Assembly (NCBI RefSeq): GCF_022808985.1
Contig: NZ_JAKZFT010000006.1
Location: 225,449 to 289,448 of the forward strand
Length of the DNA: 64,000 nt
Direction of reading: 5' to 3'
Source of the DNA: Geotalea sp. SG265
GTDB taxonomy: Bacteria; Desulfobacterota; Desulfuromonadia; Geobacterales; Geobacteraceae
The translations under genes were made by a program, and so were the position numbers. Under the pieces are notes generated by a model. The model saw nothing but the letters and a program-made list of their open reading frames with translations, made no database searches and was not told where the DNA came from. The stretch's first letter is position 1. Each line of letters begins with the position of its first letter. This document shows positions 44,107-51,813 of this stretch, one piece after another.

Positions 44107-44356
44107 ATCCCCCTGGACACAGAAAATATAATGAAAGCAACCGATTATTTCGGTGGTGGTAAAAAAGGCGGGAAAAAGTTTAATGTAAATAAAACCGTTT
44201 TTTATAATACCGCAGACTCGTCATCTGTTCAAGGTTTTTTCTGCTATGACCACTATTTAAGAGACTGACCTTTGTGGTGGACTTTTTTTACCGTGTATGT
44301 TATTTTCCAGAAAATCAAACGTCTAATCCAAAATTACGACGAAGGAGGTGAATACC

Positions 44357-44524
44357 TTGGCTCACAAAATTTCCGACGAATGCATCAACTGCGGTGCCTG
44401 TGACGAATCCTGTCCTGTAAACGCCATCAGCGAGGACGGCGGTAAAAGAAACATTTCTGCCGATACCTGCATTGATTGCGGTGCCTGCGTTGATACCTGC
44501 CCGGTAAGCGCTATCAGCGCCTAA
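44357..44524 (+). CDS. Small 2[4Fe-4S] ferredoxin
   Basis: A 55-residue ferredoxin of the clostridial type: two CxxCxxCxxxCP motifs, CINCGACDESCP and CIDCGACVDTCP, related by internal duplication. Low-potential electron carrier in the cytoplasm. It starts at TTG 44357 behind a full-strength AAGGAGGTG, and ends at TAA 44522-44524. It is too short to be picked up by ordinary length cut-offs. Single-gene unit with a very strong terminator. Confidence 0.92.
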   Translation: MAHKISDECINCGACDESCPVNAISEDGGKRNISADTCIDCGACVDTCPVSAISA

Positions 44525-44549
44525 TCCTTTCCTACAAGAGGGATTGATG

Positions 44550-44585
44550 CGGCCGATGCTCCTGGAGCATCGGCCGTTTCCTTTT
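44550..44585 (+). terminator. Terminator of the ferredoxin gene
   Basis: 13-bp perfect arms CGGCCGATGCTCC / GGAGCATCGGCCG (44550-44576), then TTTCCTTTTT. Confidence 0.9.
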
Positions 44586-44614
44586 TCTGGCCCGCAAAGT
44601 AGATCGGTCCTCAT

Positions 44615-44643
44615 AAAAAAAGGCCGGTGTGTAACCCGGCCTT
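44615..44643 (-). terminator. Terminator of the DUF3426 gene
   Basis: AAGGCCGG / CCGGCCTT arms, with seven T residues on the minus strand, 23 bp after the stop. Confidence 0.85.
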
Positions 44644-44666
44644 CCCCATCCAATACAGAATCAGAA

Positions 44667-46622
44667 CTATTGACCGGCAACAGTCGAGCCGGCCGCCTCG
44701 ACCCCGAATTCAGATATATCCTGTGGCACCTGGCTGAAAATGACAACAAAGGGTATCTCCTTGCCGGGCTGAACCCCGAGATTGGAAAGGGAATCGCCAA
44801 ACTGGTTGTTCATGGCGGCCTCCAGCTTTTCGAGGGGCAGTGACTCCAGCTGTTCTTTCGATAGGTGATTGCCGCAGTAAGCCACTTTCTGCTTTGCCGG
44901 CGCACCGTTTTTTCCGTAAAGAACGGCCCTCACCTGGATCGATGCTCGCGGCTTCCGGTATTCATTCATCGCAACGCCGGTGACGACGAAAAGCTCCCCG
45001 GCCGACCTATTGGTCACAAAAATGCCAACCGGGTTTTTCACGCTGATGTGGCCGTCATCGACAGCTTTAATGCCAAGCCACGGCGGAAGTACCCCCAAGC
45101 CCACTTTGCTGAGCAGTTCAGGCTTCGTTTTGAGGATGAAGGTGCCGGCCCCGGCCACCAGCAGCAGGAGCAGCAAGAAGATACCCAATCCTGCAAAGGT
45201 AAAGAATGAGCTGGTTTTCCGACGGGATGAGATGGACAATGGCGGGTATTCGTCCTCAAACTCAGGTTGAGGGACTGCCTGAAGCGGCGCTTCTTTCTTC
45301 GCCCCGACCACTGAAAGATCTTGCAACGAGGAATGACGGCGCTCCTCAGGGGCAGGGCCCGGAGATACTACCTCGCCGAAGTCTATGGCACCAAGGTCAG
45401 CAGCGTTTTCTTTCTCAAACGGTTCCACTGCCGATGGACTACCGGCAACACCTTCCGCAGCGGGTGGGAATGGTGGCGGCTCAGTGAAATCGGCAAAGTC
45501 CAGACTGGGGATATCCGCTTTCGCGGTGCCTGCGGCAGGGTCTGCTGTAAGGGACGCATCACCGGCGTCACTCGTCGCCTCACCGAAATCGAATGAAAAC
45601 TCTCCCGGGACATCACCTTCCCCACCTTCAGAAACGGGCGACTGTTGCAGCTGGTCGGCCGGGCCATTTTCGGCAAAATCTAATTCCATGCCCGGAAATG
45701 ACTCAGTGGCAGTAGATACGGCAGCGGCAGGCGTGGCGAATGCTGGCGACTCCTCGGGAGGAAGGGCAGCGGCTGGCGGAGCAAAAACTGGCTCCTCGGA
45801 GGAGGCGCCGCTTGGCTCTAGCGCAAAGGTATCGAAATCGAGCTCCTCTCCAGGCGCAGGCAGGTTCCCGGCGTCATCGGCAGCCGTATGTTCCTCTTTC
45901 TCTTCCCCATCGAAGGAAAACTCGTTGAAGTCAAATTCGCCGCTTGCTGCCGAATCGGCCCCCGCCGAAGGCTGGGGCGGCGCCGGTTGCTCATCGAAGG
46001 TAAACTCGTTGAATGCCGATTCCCCAGCCGGACGTTCACCGGCGGCATCGGGAGATTCTGGTTGTCCACCACCATCGAAGTCGAACTCAAAGGGATTGGC
46101 GTCCTGCACAGGAGGCTGCGCCTCACTGCCTGCTACGAGAGCGGCACCGGTGTCGCCCCCAACGCCCGTATCGTCAGTCTCAGCATCATCAGGATTGAAG
46201 TCGCTCAAATCATAACTTTTTACCGGTTTTTCCCCTTCTTCCTCCGGTGAAGGCTGCTGCTCCTCATTGAAGCTGAAATCGCTGAAATCGAAGCTTTTTT
46301 CGTCTACAGCATCGTCCCCGGTAGGTTCCTCCTTGCCGGCACCTGCCAAAGCCTGTTTCAGCTGCGAGAAACCATTTTCCTGACTGGGGGAAGCAGCAAT
46401 ATCCGTCGCCGGACTGCCGCTTGCAGGAGCGGATGCAGAAGGAGCAGGCGCGTCCAAACCCAGTCCTCCCAGAATGGCATCGAAATCGGTCTCTTCCTGC
46501 GGCTCCTTGGTGACTAGAAAAACGTGCTTACATTTGGAACAACGGACCTTGACACCGCCTTCCTTTATTTTTGCATCATCCAACTTGAACTTGGTGTTAC
46601 ATTGATCGCACTGTAGTATCAT
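44667..46622 (-). CDS. Zinc-ribbon and DUF3426 membrane protein with acidic Phe/Asp repeats
   Basis: A 651-residue protein in four parts: an MJ0042-type zinc ribbon (Cys5, 8, 28, 31: CDQC and CSKC); a long acidic low-complexity part (about 40-460) with ten or so short repeats of the form (D/N)F(D/S)F such as FDFSDFSFNEE, FDFNEFSFDGEE, LDFADF and IDFGEV; one membrane helix (about 473-495); and a C-terminal DUF3426 domain (about 510-651) outside. Such proteins are common in deltaproteobacteria; function unknown. The Phe/Asp repeats look like short linear binding motifs. It overlaps no neighbour but lies 20 bp after hpt on the same strand, so likely one operon. Confidence 0.85.
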   Translation of the reverse strand: MILQCDQCNTKFKLDDAKIKEGGVKVRCSKCKHVFLVTKEPQEETDFDAILGGLGLDAPAPSASAPASGSPATDIAASPSQENGFSQLKQALAGAGKEEPTGDDAVDEKSFDFSDFSFNEEQQPSPEEEGEKPVKSYDLSDFNPDDAETDDTGVGGDTGAALVAGSEAQPPVQDANPFEFDFDGGGQPESPDAAGERPAGESAFNEFTFDEQPAPPQPSAGADSAASGEFDFNEFSFDGEEKEEHTAADDAGNLPAPGEELDFDTFALEPSGASSEEPVFAPPAAALPPEESPAFATPAAAVSTATESFPGMELDFAENGPADQLQQSPVSEGGEGDVPGEFSFDFGEATSDAGDASLTADPAAGTAKADIPSLDFADFTEPPPFPPAAEGVAGSPSAVEPFEKENAADLGAIDFGEVVSPGPAPEERRHSSLQDLSVVGAKKEAPLQAVPQPEFEDEYPPLSISSRRKTSSFFTFAGLGIFLLLLLLVAGAGTFILKTKPELLSKVGLGVLPPWLGIKAVDDGHISVKNPVGIFVTNRSAGELFVVTGVAMNEYRKPRASIQVRAVLYGKNGAPAKQKVAYCGNHLSKEQLESLPLEKLEAAMNNQFGDSLSNLGVQPGKEIPFVVIFSQVPQDISEFGVEAAGSTVAGQ

Positions 46623-46642
46623 TATGCCTCCACCGGTACATC

Positions 46643-47167
46643 CTATTCATGCAGCTCGTAAATAGCCGGTAACTCTCTCAATTTTTCGTCCAGATCCAAT
46701 CCGTACCCAACGAGGAACCCTCCAGGGGATTCAAAACCCGTGAAATCGGCCGTTACCTCGACCTGCCGGCGTTCCCGCTTATTGATCAGGGTACAGATCT
46801 TGAGGCTTTTCGGCTTGTGTGCCGACAGCTTCTCGCGGAGAAACGCCAGGGAAAGCCCCGTATCGACGATATCCTCCACAATCAGCACATGGCGATCGTG
46901 CAGCGGCATCTCCACATCCTTGATCATGGCCACTGCACCAGTGGAGGATGTTCCGCTGTAGCTCGAAAGTTTGACGAACTCAAGGACGAGCGGCAATTGT
47001 ATCCGACGGGCAAGGTCCGCCGCAAAGAAAAAAGCACCCTTGAGCACCACCACCAGGACCAGTTCTTCCCCTCTATACGCCAAGGTAATTTCCCATGCCA
47101 GTCTGCGGACTTCTGCTGTTATCTGCTCTTCCGAGTACAGCAAGGTTCGCCTGGGACCTACATTCAT
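46643..47167 (-). CDS. hpt: Hypoxanthine phosphoribosyltransferase
   Basis: Salvages hypoxanthine (and guanine) with PRPP. About 174 residues with the PRPP loop VLIVEDIVDTGLS, the early LVVVLKGAFFFAADL and the C-terminal VGYGLDLDEKLRELPAIYEL. ATG at 47165-47167 preceded by GCGGGG is preferred; an upstream GTG at 47182 is possible. Confidence 0.94.
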   Translation of the reverse strand: MNVGPRRTLLYSEEQITAEVRRLAWEITLAYRGEELVLVVVLKGAFFFAADLARRIQLPLVLEFVKLSSYSGTSSTGAVAMIKDVEMPLHDRHVLIVEDIVDTGLSLAFLREKLSAHKPKSLKICTLINKRERRQVEVTADFTGFESPGGFLVGYGLDLDEKLRELPAIYELHE

Positions 47168-47305
47168 ATAACCCCGCTTCACCTTTACATTTTTTCACGC
47201 TCCTCTATAGCAGAATAGAGGCGGCAGGTCAAATCAATATGGCCCGGCTCCTTTTTTTGTGTTATAAGACAACTGTTGGAGAAAACACAAAAAACGGGGA
47301 AAGAT

Positions 47306-47992
47306 ATGAAAAAAAGGTCTTCTCTTCTTGCAGTCGTCTTCGCGCTGTCGACCATAACGGCAGCCCATGCTGCATCACAGGTGACCGTTCCGGAAGGAAA
47401 CTTCAATTTCGGCACCATCGTCCAGGGTGAAAAACTGCACCACACTTTTTCCATAAAGAACACTGGCGACTCGCCACTGTCGATTCTGCGGGTGGTTCCC
47501 TCCTGCGGCTGCACGGCAGCAAATGCCTCATCACCAGTTATCCAGCCGGGGAGAAGCGGCGAAATCAAGATCGTCTTCGACTCGACCAACTTCTCGGGCA
47601 AGGTGACCAAAAGCATCGCTCTCGAAACGAACGACCCGAAGACCCCTTCCTATACCCTGACCCTCAACGGAAACATCATCGAGGAAATTCAGATCACCCC
47701 CCGTCAGGTAAGCCTGGGACAGATAAAAGTGGGAAGTTCCGCCAGATCGATGGTAACACTGATCAACAGAGGAAACAGACCCTTAAGCATATTATCGGCA
47801 AAAGCCCAGATACCTCAAATAACAGCCGAGGTTAGCAAAAAACAGCTCAGAACCGGGGAAGCCGCAACCATCGAGATTACCGCCACCCCCAGAGCCACCG
47901 ACAGGATCCTCAGCGGATACCTTACCATTACCACCGACAGTCCCAGAAAGAGCGAAATCATCATACCCGTTTACGGATCGCCGATCAGATAA
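47306..47992 (+). CDS. DUF1573 domain secreted protein
   Basis: A 228-residue exported protein: signal peptide (MKKRSSLLAVVFALSTITAAHA), then two immunoglobulin-like domains. The first has the DUF1573 mark NFGTIVQGEKLHHTFSIKNTG and SCGCTAA; the second (about 125-228) is a similar beta sandwich without the cysteines. ATG at 47306 follows GGGGAAAGAT. Role unknown; these are often periplasmic or surface proteins. Convergent with the next gene, with 1 bp between stops. Confidence 0.88.
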   Translation: MKKRSSLLAVVFALSTITAAHAASQVTVPEGNFNFGTIVQGEKLHHTFSIKNTGDSPLSILRVVPSCGCTAANASSPVIQPGRSGEIKIVFDSTNFSGKVTKSIALETNDPKTPSYTLTLNGNIIEEIQITPRQVSLGQIKVGSSARSMVTLINRGNRPLSILSAKAQIPQITAEVSKKQLRTGEAATIEITATPRATDRILSGYLTITTDSPRKSEIIIPVYGSPIR

Positions 47993-47993
47993 G

Positions 47994-48875
47994 CTACTGA
48001 TCCTTCAATTGCCGGTATGCACGCTCGATGTTCTGGTTGAAAAATTCCCTGTAGCCGGGTAATGACTCATACTTGGGCAGGCGGAAATTCTTTTTCGTCT
48101 GCTCAAGGGTTTTCTTCTTTTCCAGATAGTGCAGCATTTCCGTAGTGAAGTCCGTAAAGAAGACGCGAAACCTGCCGATTGCTTCACTGTCCGTCACTTT
48201 CCCCAGTCCGGGAACGACGAATCTGGTATCCAGCCCTTCCAGCATTTCCAGGTTCAGCACCCATTCCCGCAGGTAACCATCCCCCATGTAACCTATGACA
48301 TTGTTAAAAAAGAGGTCTGAGGTAAACAGTACCTTTTCCTCCGGCAGATAGACAACCACATCGCCATCCCCATGGCCCCGCCCCAGATTGCTGGCGACGA
48401 TGGTGGTTTTACCCAGCCGCAGGGTCAGGCTCTTGTCGAAAAAGATCACCGGGTTTTTCAATTCGCGGTAGCTCTCCTTCAGAGTCTGCCAGGTCTGCCA
48501 GGAAGTGACAATCTGGATGCCGAGGGGAAAATCGTAGTCCACATAATTGTAGCCGCGATGGTGGTGGGTCAAAATAACGGTAGCCACGGGTGCTGTCGTG
48601 ATTTTGCCGACCTCTTCCATGAGTTCGCTGATGCTGTCGGGAACGAAGTGTGCACCCATGATGACAACCTGCGTGCCAGTGACAACGATAACGGCATTGC
48701 TCGCAGCCTTTCCCCTTGGCTGGGCGATGGCGGCAAAAACGTTATCCGTTACCTTTTCGATCGCATAACTTCTGGAATAGCCGGCGTTGCTGCCGCCAAT
48801 GGTGGCGTATGATGGTACGGTGCTGAAGCTGATGCCGACGGCGAGCAGAAGTAAGATGATGACTTTGCCGATCAA
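47994..48875 (-). CDS. Metallo-beta-lactamase-fold protein with half of the metal site lost
   Basis: A 293-residue exported protein (signal peptide to about residue 24). The fold is clear from AVIVVTGTQVVIMGAH, ILTHHHRGYN, GRGHGDGDVVVYLPEEKVLFTSDLFFNN and FVVPGLG. The normal metal motif HxHxDH is H104-H-H106-R-G-Y, so the Asp and second His are missing, and the last ligand in PGHG is Leu (PGLG, 222-225). His104, His106, His168 and Asp187 remain. It could hold one metal at most. Start ATG 48875 behind GGAGGTTCC-like sequence. Whether it is active is open. Confidence 0.85.
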   Translation of the reverse strand: MIGKVIILLLLAVGISFSTVPSYATIGGSNAGYSRSYAIEKVTDNVFAAIAQPRGKAASNAVIVVTGTQVVIMGAHFVPDSISELMEEVGKITTAPVATVILTHHHRGYNYVDYDFPLGIQIVTSWQTWQTLKESYRELKNPVIFFDKSLTLRLGKTTIVASNLGRGHGDGDVVVYLPEEKVLFTSDLFFNNVIGYMGDGYLREWVLNLEMLEGLDTRFVVPGLGKVTDSEAIGRFRVFFTDFTTEMLHYLEKKKTLEQTKKNFRLPKYESLPGYREFFNQNIERAYRQLKDQ

Positions 48876-48961
48876 GGGAACCTCCTTTTGAAGCCCCTTG
48901 ATGGTAACAAATTCCTATTAAAAAAGACAGGCTTGAGGCCGGGGGGACGAGATAATAAACC

Positions 48962-48990
48962 TTGAGTTATAAGCTGAAATAGTGTAAAGA
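48962..48990 (+). promoter_or_regulatory. Candidate promoter of tRNA-Arg
   Basis: TTGAGT, 17 bp, TAAAGA, ending 11 bp before the tRNA. Confidence 0.4.
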
Positions 48991-49001
48991 TAAAAATTCA
49001 C

Positions 49002-49078
49002 GGGCGGTTAGCTCAGTTGGATAGAGTACAGGCCTCCGAAGCCTGGGGTCGTGGGTTCGAATCCCATGCCGCCCGCCA
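49002..49078 (+). tRNA. tRNA-Arg (anticodon CCG)
   Basis: Full cloverleaf of 77 nt with encoded CCA. Acceptor GGGCGGT/GCCGCCC, D-arm TAGCTCAGTTGGATAGAGTA, anticodon stem CAGGC/GCCTG with loop CTCCGAA (anticodon CCG, reads CGG), T-arm GTGGGTTCGAATCCCAT. The island begins directly after it. Confidence 0.97.
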
Positions 49079-49109
49079 ATTACAAGGAAATAGCATAGTT
49101 TGTAACTAT

Positions 49110-49177
49110 AACCATAAGTAGTAACGTTTTTTTCAACTTATGGTTCCAACGCCCATATTTCAACTTATGGTTCCAAC
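49110..49177. repeat. Candidate TnsB-binding repeats at the tRNA-side end
   Basis: Two perfect copies of TTTCAACTTATGGTTCCAAC at 49131-49150 and 49158-49177, 27 bp apart, plus an inverted AACCATAAGTA at 49110-49120. Tn7-like ends carry arrays of sites of about this size and spacing. Confidence 0.6.
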
Positions 49178-49218
49178 AGCAGCTAAAAGTTGATTAGGAC
49201 GCTTGGGGTGCATCCAAA

Positions 49219-49255
49219 CAAAAGGCCACATTCGACAGAATGCGGCCTTTTTGTT
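49219..49255. terminator. Hairpin terminator downstream of tRNA-Arg
   Basis: AAAGGCC-a-CATTC-gaca-GAATG-c-GGCCTTT followed by TTGTTT; usable in both directions. Confidence 0.75.
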
Positions 49256-49371
49256 TAGGTTTCGTGTTTGTTCAGGTTTCTAACATCCCAGTCCTGCCAT
49301 ATCTCCTACCATTTTAAGCCTAAGAATGCCTCCTCATGTACCGCCCCCTTAAATTGCCAATCTTTAATTTT

Positions 49372-49875
49372 TCAAAATGTCTTTTTCTGAACGCCCAGTT
49401 CCCAAAAAACTTCATTCATTACTTCCCTGACCATTTTCGTATTAATCTTTATCTCGCCTATAATCTTATCCTGAGAAGGGTACTCTCCTTTACACTGATA
49501 CTGATGTACTAGGACGTGAATCCTCTCTTTAAGGCCAACATACCTTCTCCTAGCTTCCTTAACGCGGCTCTCCGCGTTTATCTTAGCAACCGCCTTACAT
49601 ATATCTGGAACATTATTGTAAAGAGAAGAAATATGTACACCGAATTCAGCAGCAATCAAATTAACTGGCTTGGCTGGAGATTCACCATCAATGATGGCCT
49701 GCATTTTTTGTGAAATCTCCTGCCAGTCAGGAATCGATTGTTTTTTCTTCCTTATTGGCAGCGCTCGTTCTGCTTCAAATTCCAGTTTTCCAACATGACT
49801 TTTATTGGTACCTGCATGACGAATGTTATCCACAGAATAGCTGGCAGCTGCGGCACATAATCCCCTCTCTTCCAT
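49372..49875 (-). pseudogene. C-terminal part of TniQ/TnsD, out of frame
   Basis: From about residue 30 this frame (ERALPIRKKKQSIPDWQEIS, then NLIAAEFGVHISSLYNNVPDICKAV and YPSQDKIIGE) looks like the C-terminal tandem-helix part of long TniQ proteins. It overlaps the tniQ frame by 124 bp. Adding one base to the four-A run at 49786-49789 would join both frames into one protein (VMLE-KLEFEAERALP). So this is most likely the tail of the same protein after a single-base frameshift, rather than a separate gene. Confidence 0.6.
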
Positions 49876-50687
49876 GCTGAAATCGCCTCCCTACTAATCT
49901 TTACCACTTTACAAAAGGCTCCTTGACTGCCCTTCGTACATGTGTTGATCAAATGCTCAATGAAATCTGCCACTGCATCCTGACCCGGAAAGTTAGACAG
50001 GCTTGGAGCCATCTCCAGTAGGTCTGCAACCGTCTCCGCATACCAGAGGCTCTGGCGAGCGTTTTGCCGAATAGGATATTCATGTCTGCCACCTAACCAC
50101 CCTTTACAATGGCTACACAAACCGGGCCTACATAATGGCGACAGGTGACTTTGCTTCTTCCAGCAGTGAGGACATGTGTCCTGTAATTCATAGCGATGCA
50201 CTGGACAGACCAGAACGGCCTGTATTTTCCACAGTAACGGCTCATAGATTGGGAGATCGCTATCTCTCCATTCTTGATAACAAGCTGGGCACCAGGCGCT
50301 AGATTTATGCAGCAGATAGTTGTTGGTTAAAATATTCTGGTATGGCAACAAGGTCGTAAACAACAGGTCAGTCCGCAGGGTTAACCTTTTCAATACGTCA
50401 ACCCAATCGCTGGCTGTACTGTCGATGCCGTTAACCACTTTCGAAAAAGTGTATGACTTGCCGTCGATTTTTTCAGGAGCAAAAGACTTGTTTTTCAGTA
50501 GCGGGCCAATTTCACTCTTAATAAGGGTTGACACCTTATTATGATGGGCAGCAGCTAGCCTTGTCACATAGCTGGTTTGGCTCTCAACATACGGCGTACC
50601 GACTCCGACAGGCTGAAGATGATCTAGCCTGCTTCTTGGAGGAATGAATGGAAGTGACATATCAAGCTCGTCATAGAGATCACACAT
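49752..50687 (-). CDS. tniQ: TniQ/TnsD family target-selection protein (frameshifted)
   Basis: A 311-residue zinc protein of the TniQ family, which picks the insertion site for Tn7-like elements. The zinc-finger cysteines and histidines are in CPACYQEW, CPVHRYEL, CPHCWKK and CSHCKGWLGG; the N-terminal TniQ fold is in the first 100 residues (PVGVGTPYVESQTSYVTRLA). It ends early at residue 311, at a probable frameshift; the tail lies in another frame at 49372-49870. It overlaps the stop of the ATPase gene. Given its place next to tRNA-Arg, it may recognise the tRNA gene, but that is inference. Confidence 0.85.
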   Translation of the reverse strand: MCDLYDELDMSLPFIPPRSRLDHLQPVGVGTPYVESQTSYVTRLAAAHHNKVSTLIKSEIGPLLKNKSFAPEKIDGKSYTFSKVVNGIDSTASDWVDVLKRLTLRTDLLFTTLLPYQNILTNNYLLHKSSAWCPACYQEWRDSDLPIYEPLLWKIQAVLVCPVHRYELQDTCPHCWKKQSHLSPLCRPGLCSHCKGWLGGRHEYPIRQNARQSLWYAETVADLLEMAPSLSNFPGQDAVADFIEHLINTCTKGSQGAFCKVVKISREAISAWKRGDYVPQLPAILWITFVMQVPIKVMLENWNLKQNERCQ

Positions 50688-51813
50688 AAGCCTCTCCTAC
50701 ATCAGAGTACCCCACATCATCACGTTTAGGGTTTCTCACCCCTGGCTTCCTGTTTCCTTTTTTGGAAGGTGCGTTCTGACTAAAGGATGACGTAAGGGGT
50801 TTTGTCGAGGGTTCTTCATAGGAAACTAAGCTATCCAATAGCACACTAGCTTCCGACTGTTTCTTCATCTCCGTCTCCCCGTTAAGTGCATGCTCTGCAA
50901 GAACCTGGAGCTCTTTCTCCGGCAGCTGTTCTCGTTCGAGATCTTCAATGGTAATTGTTTCGGCATTTTGTTCTACCGCAGTTCGTAGTGCCCTAAACAG
51001 CCAATCTTTCAACAGCCCAGCACATCCAATAGATCTACTAAAGATATAGGCTTCATTATTTATCAGATCTGGCATTTTTTTAAGCGGCATCCGATGAACA
51101 AGAGTCATTAGTAGGTTTAAAAATGCTTCTCGGTCTTTCGGAACACGCCCGTCGTAGCGCCGAAAATGAATTGGGGTGATGCGCCTCGAAAATTGTGTGT
51201 TCAATCCCATCAGAGCAAGCAATGCGTAAGTGCCAGAAAGCAAAAGAGAAGTTTTGAATTCTTGCCTGTCATGCTTAATGCACTCAATTTGATTCACTAG
51301 CGTGCGCCCAGTGCCTGGAGCCAAGATTCGATCAGCTTCGTCAATCATAACAACCCTTGGCTGGCGATTCCTGACCATCGCCTCGACTGCCCTTCGAAGT
51401 TCATGACTTGTTACTCTTTCGTCTACGACAAAATCATCACGCAATTTTTTGTTTACCATAGGTTCATTGGCAGCATTCAACAATCGGCAGTTAAAATCCT
51501 TGAATACGAAACCGCCATTTTCTGGAGCCGGCGCTTTTACCATTAAAACAGATAACCTCCCTGGGTTATCAATCAGGTTTTGCAAATCATCTCGGATTAT
51601 CTCCTTCGCTTTAAAGTCCAAAACTGTTGATTTGCCGACACCAGTTGGCCCTACCAAAAGGGGAATTTCTTCAGGGTAAGGGTGGTATATGCAACGCGTC
51701 AGTTGCTTTTCAACTTCATCCAAAACAGGATGCCTGCCTCTGTAATTATAAAAATAAGCAAGTTTCTCATGTGCAGATTTATCCAGTAACTCGGCGGGAA
51801 ATTTCTTAATCAT
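50680..51813 (-). CDS. tnsC: TniB/TnsC-type transposition AAA+ ATPase
   Basis: A 377-residue ATPase that links target selection to the transposase. Walker A GPTGVGKST (near 54-62), Walker B VVMIDEAD (near 152-159), and sensor motif LLLSGTYALL. The C-terminal 60 residues are polar and rich in Ser and Lys, the part that in TnsC contacts TnsA/B. It overlaps the transposase stop by 4 bp (ATGA) and the tniQ start by 8 bp, so all are translated together. Confidence 0.9.
   Translation of the reverse strand: MIKKFPAELLDKSAHEKLAYFYNYRGRHPVLDEVEKQLTRCIYHPYPEEIPLLVGPTGVGKSTVLDFKAKEIIRDDLQNLIDNPGRLSVLMVKAPAPENGGFVFKDFNCRLLNAANEPMVNKKLRDDFVVDERVTSHELRRAVEAMVRNRQPRVVMIDEADRILAPGTGRTLVNQIECIKHDRQEFKTSLLLSGTYALLALMGLNTQFSRRITPIHFRRYDGRVPKDREAFLNLLMTLVHRMPLKKMPDLINNEAYIFSRSIGCAGLLKDWLFRALRTAVEQNAETITIEDLEREQLPEKELQVLAEHALNGETEMKKQSEASVLLDSLVSYEEPSTKPLTSSFSQNAPSKKGNRKPGVRNPKRDDVGYSDVGEAYV

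Larger units (their letters stand above)
49079..49371. other. Transposon-end region between tRNA-Arg and TniQ
   Basis: No gene seen. Holds the repeats at 49110-49177 and the terminator at 49219-49255. This is where one end of the Tn7-like element should be, but I cannot fix the exact end base. Confidence 0.55.

Noticed and set aside
49110..49177. Two 20-bp repeats near the Tn7-like operon as a mini-CRISPR of a CRISPR-associated transposon
   Set aside because: Only a 7-bp gap lies between copies, far too short for a spacer, and no cas gene is present. TnsB-site repeats fit better.
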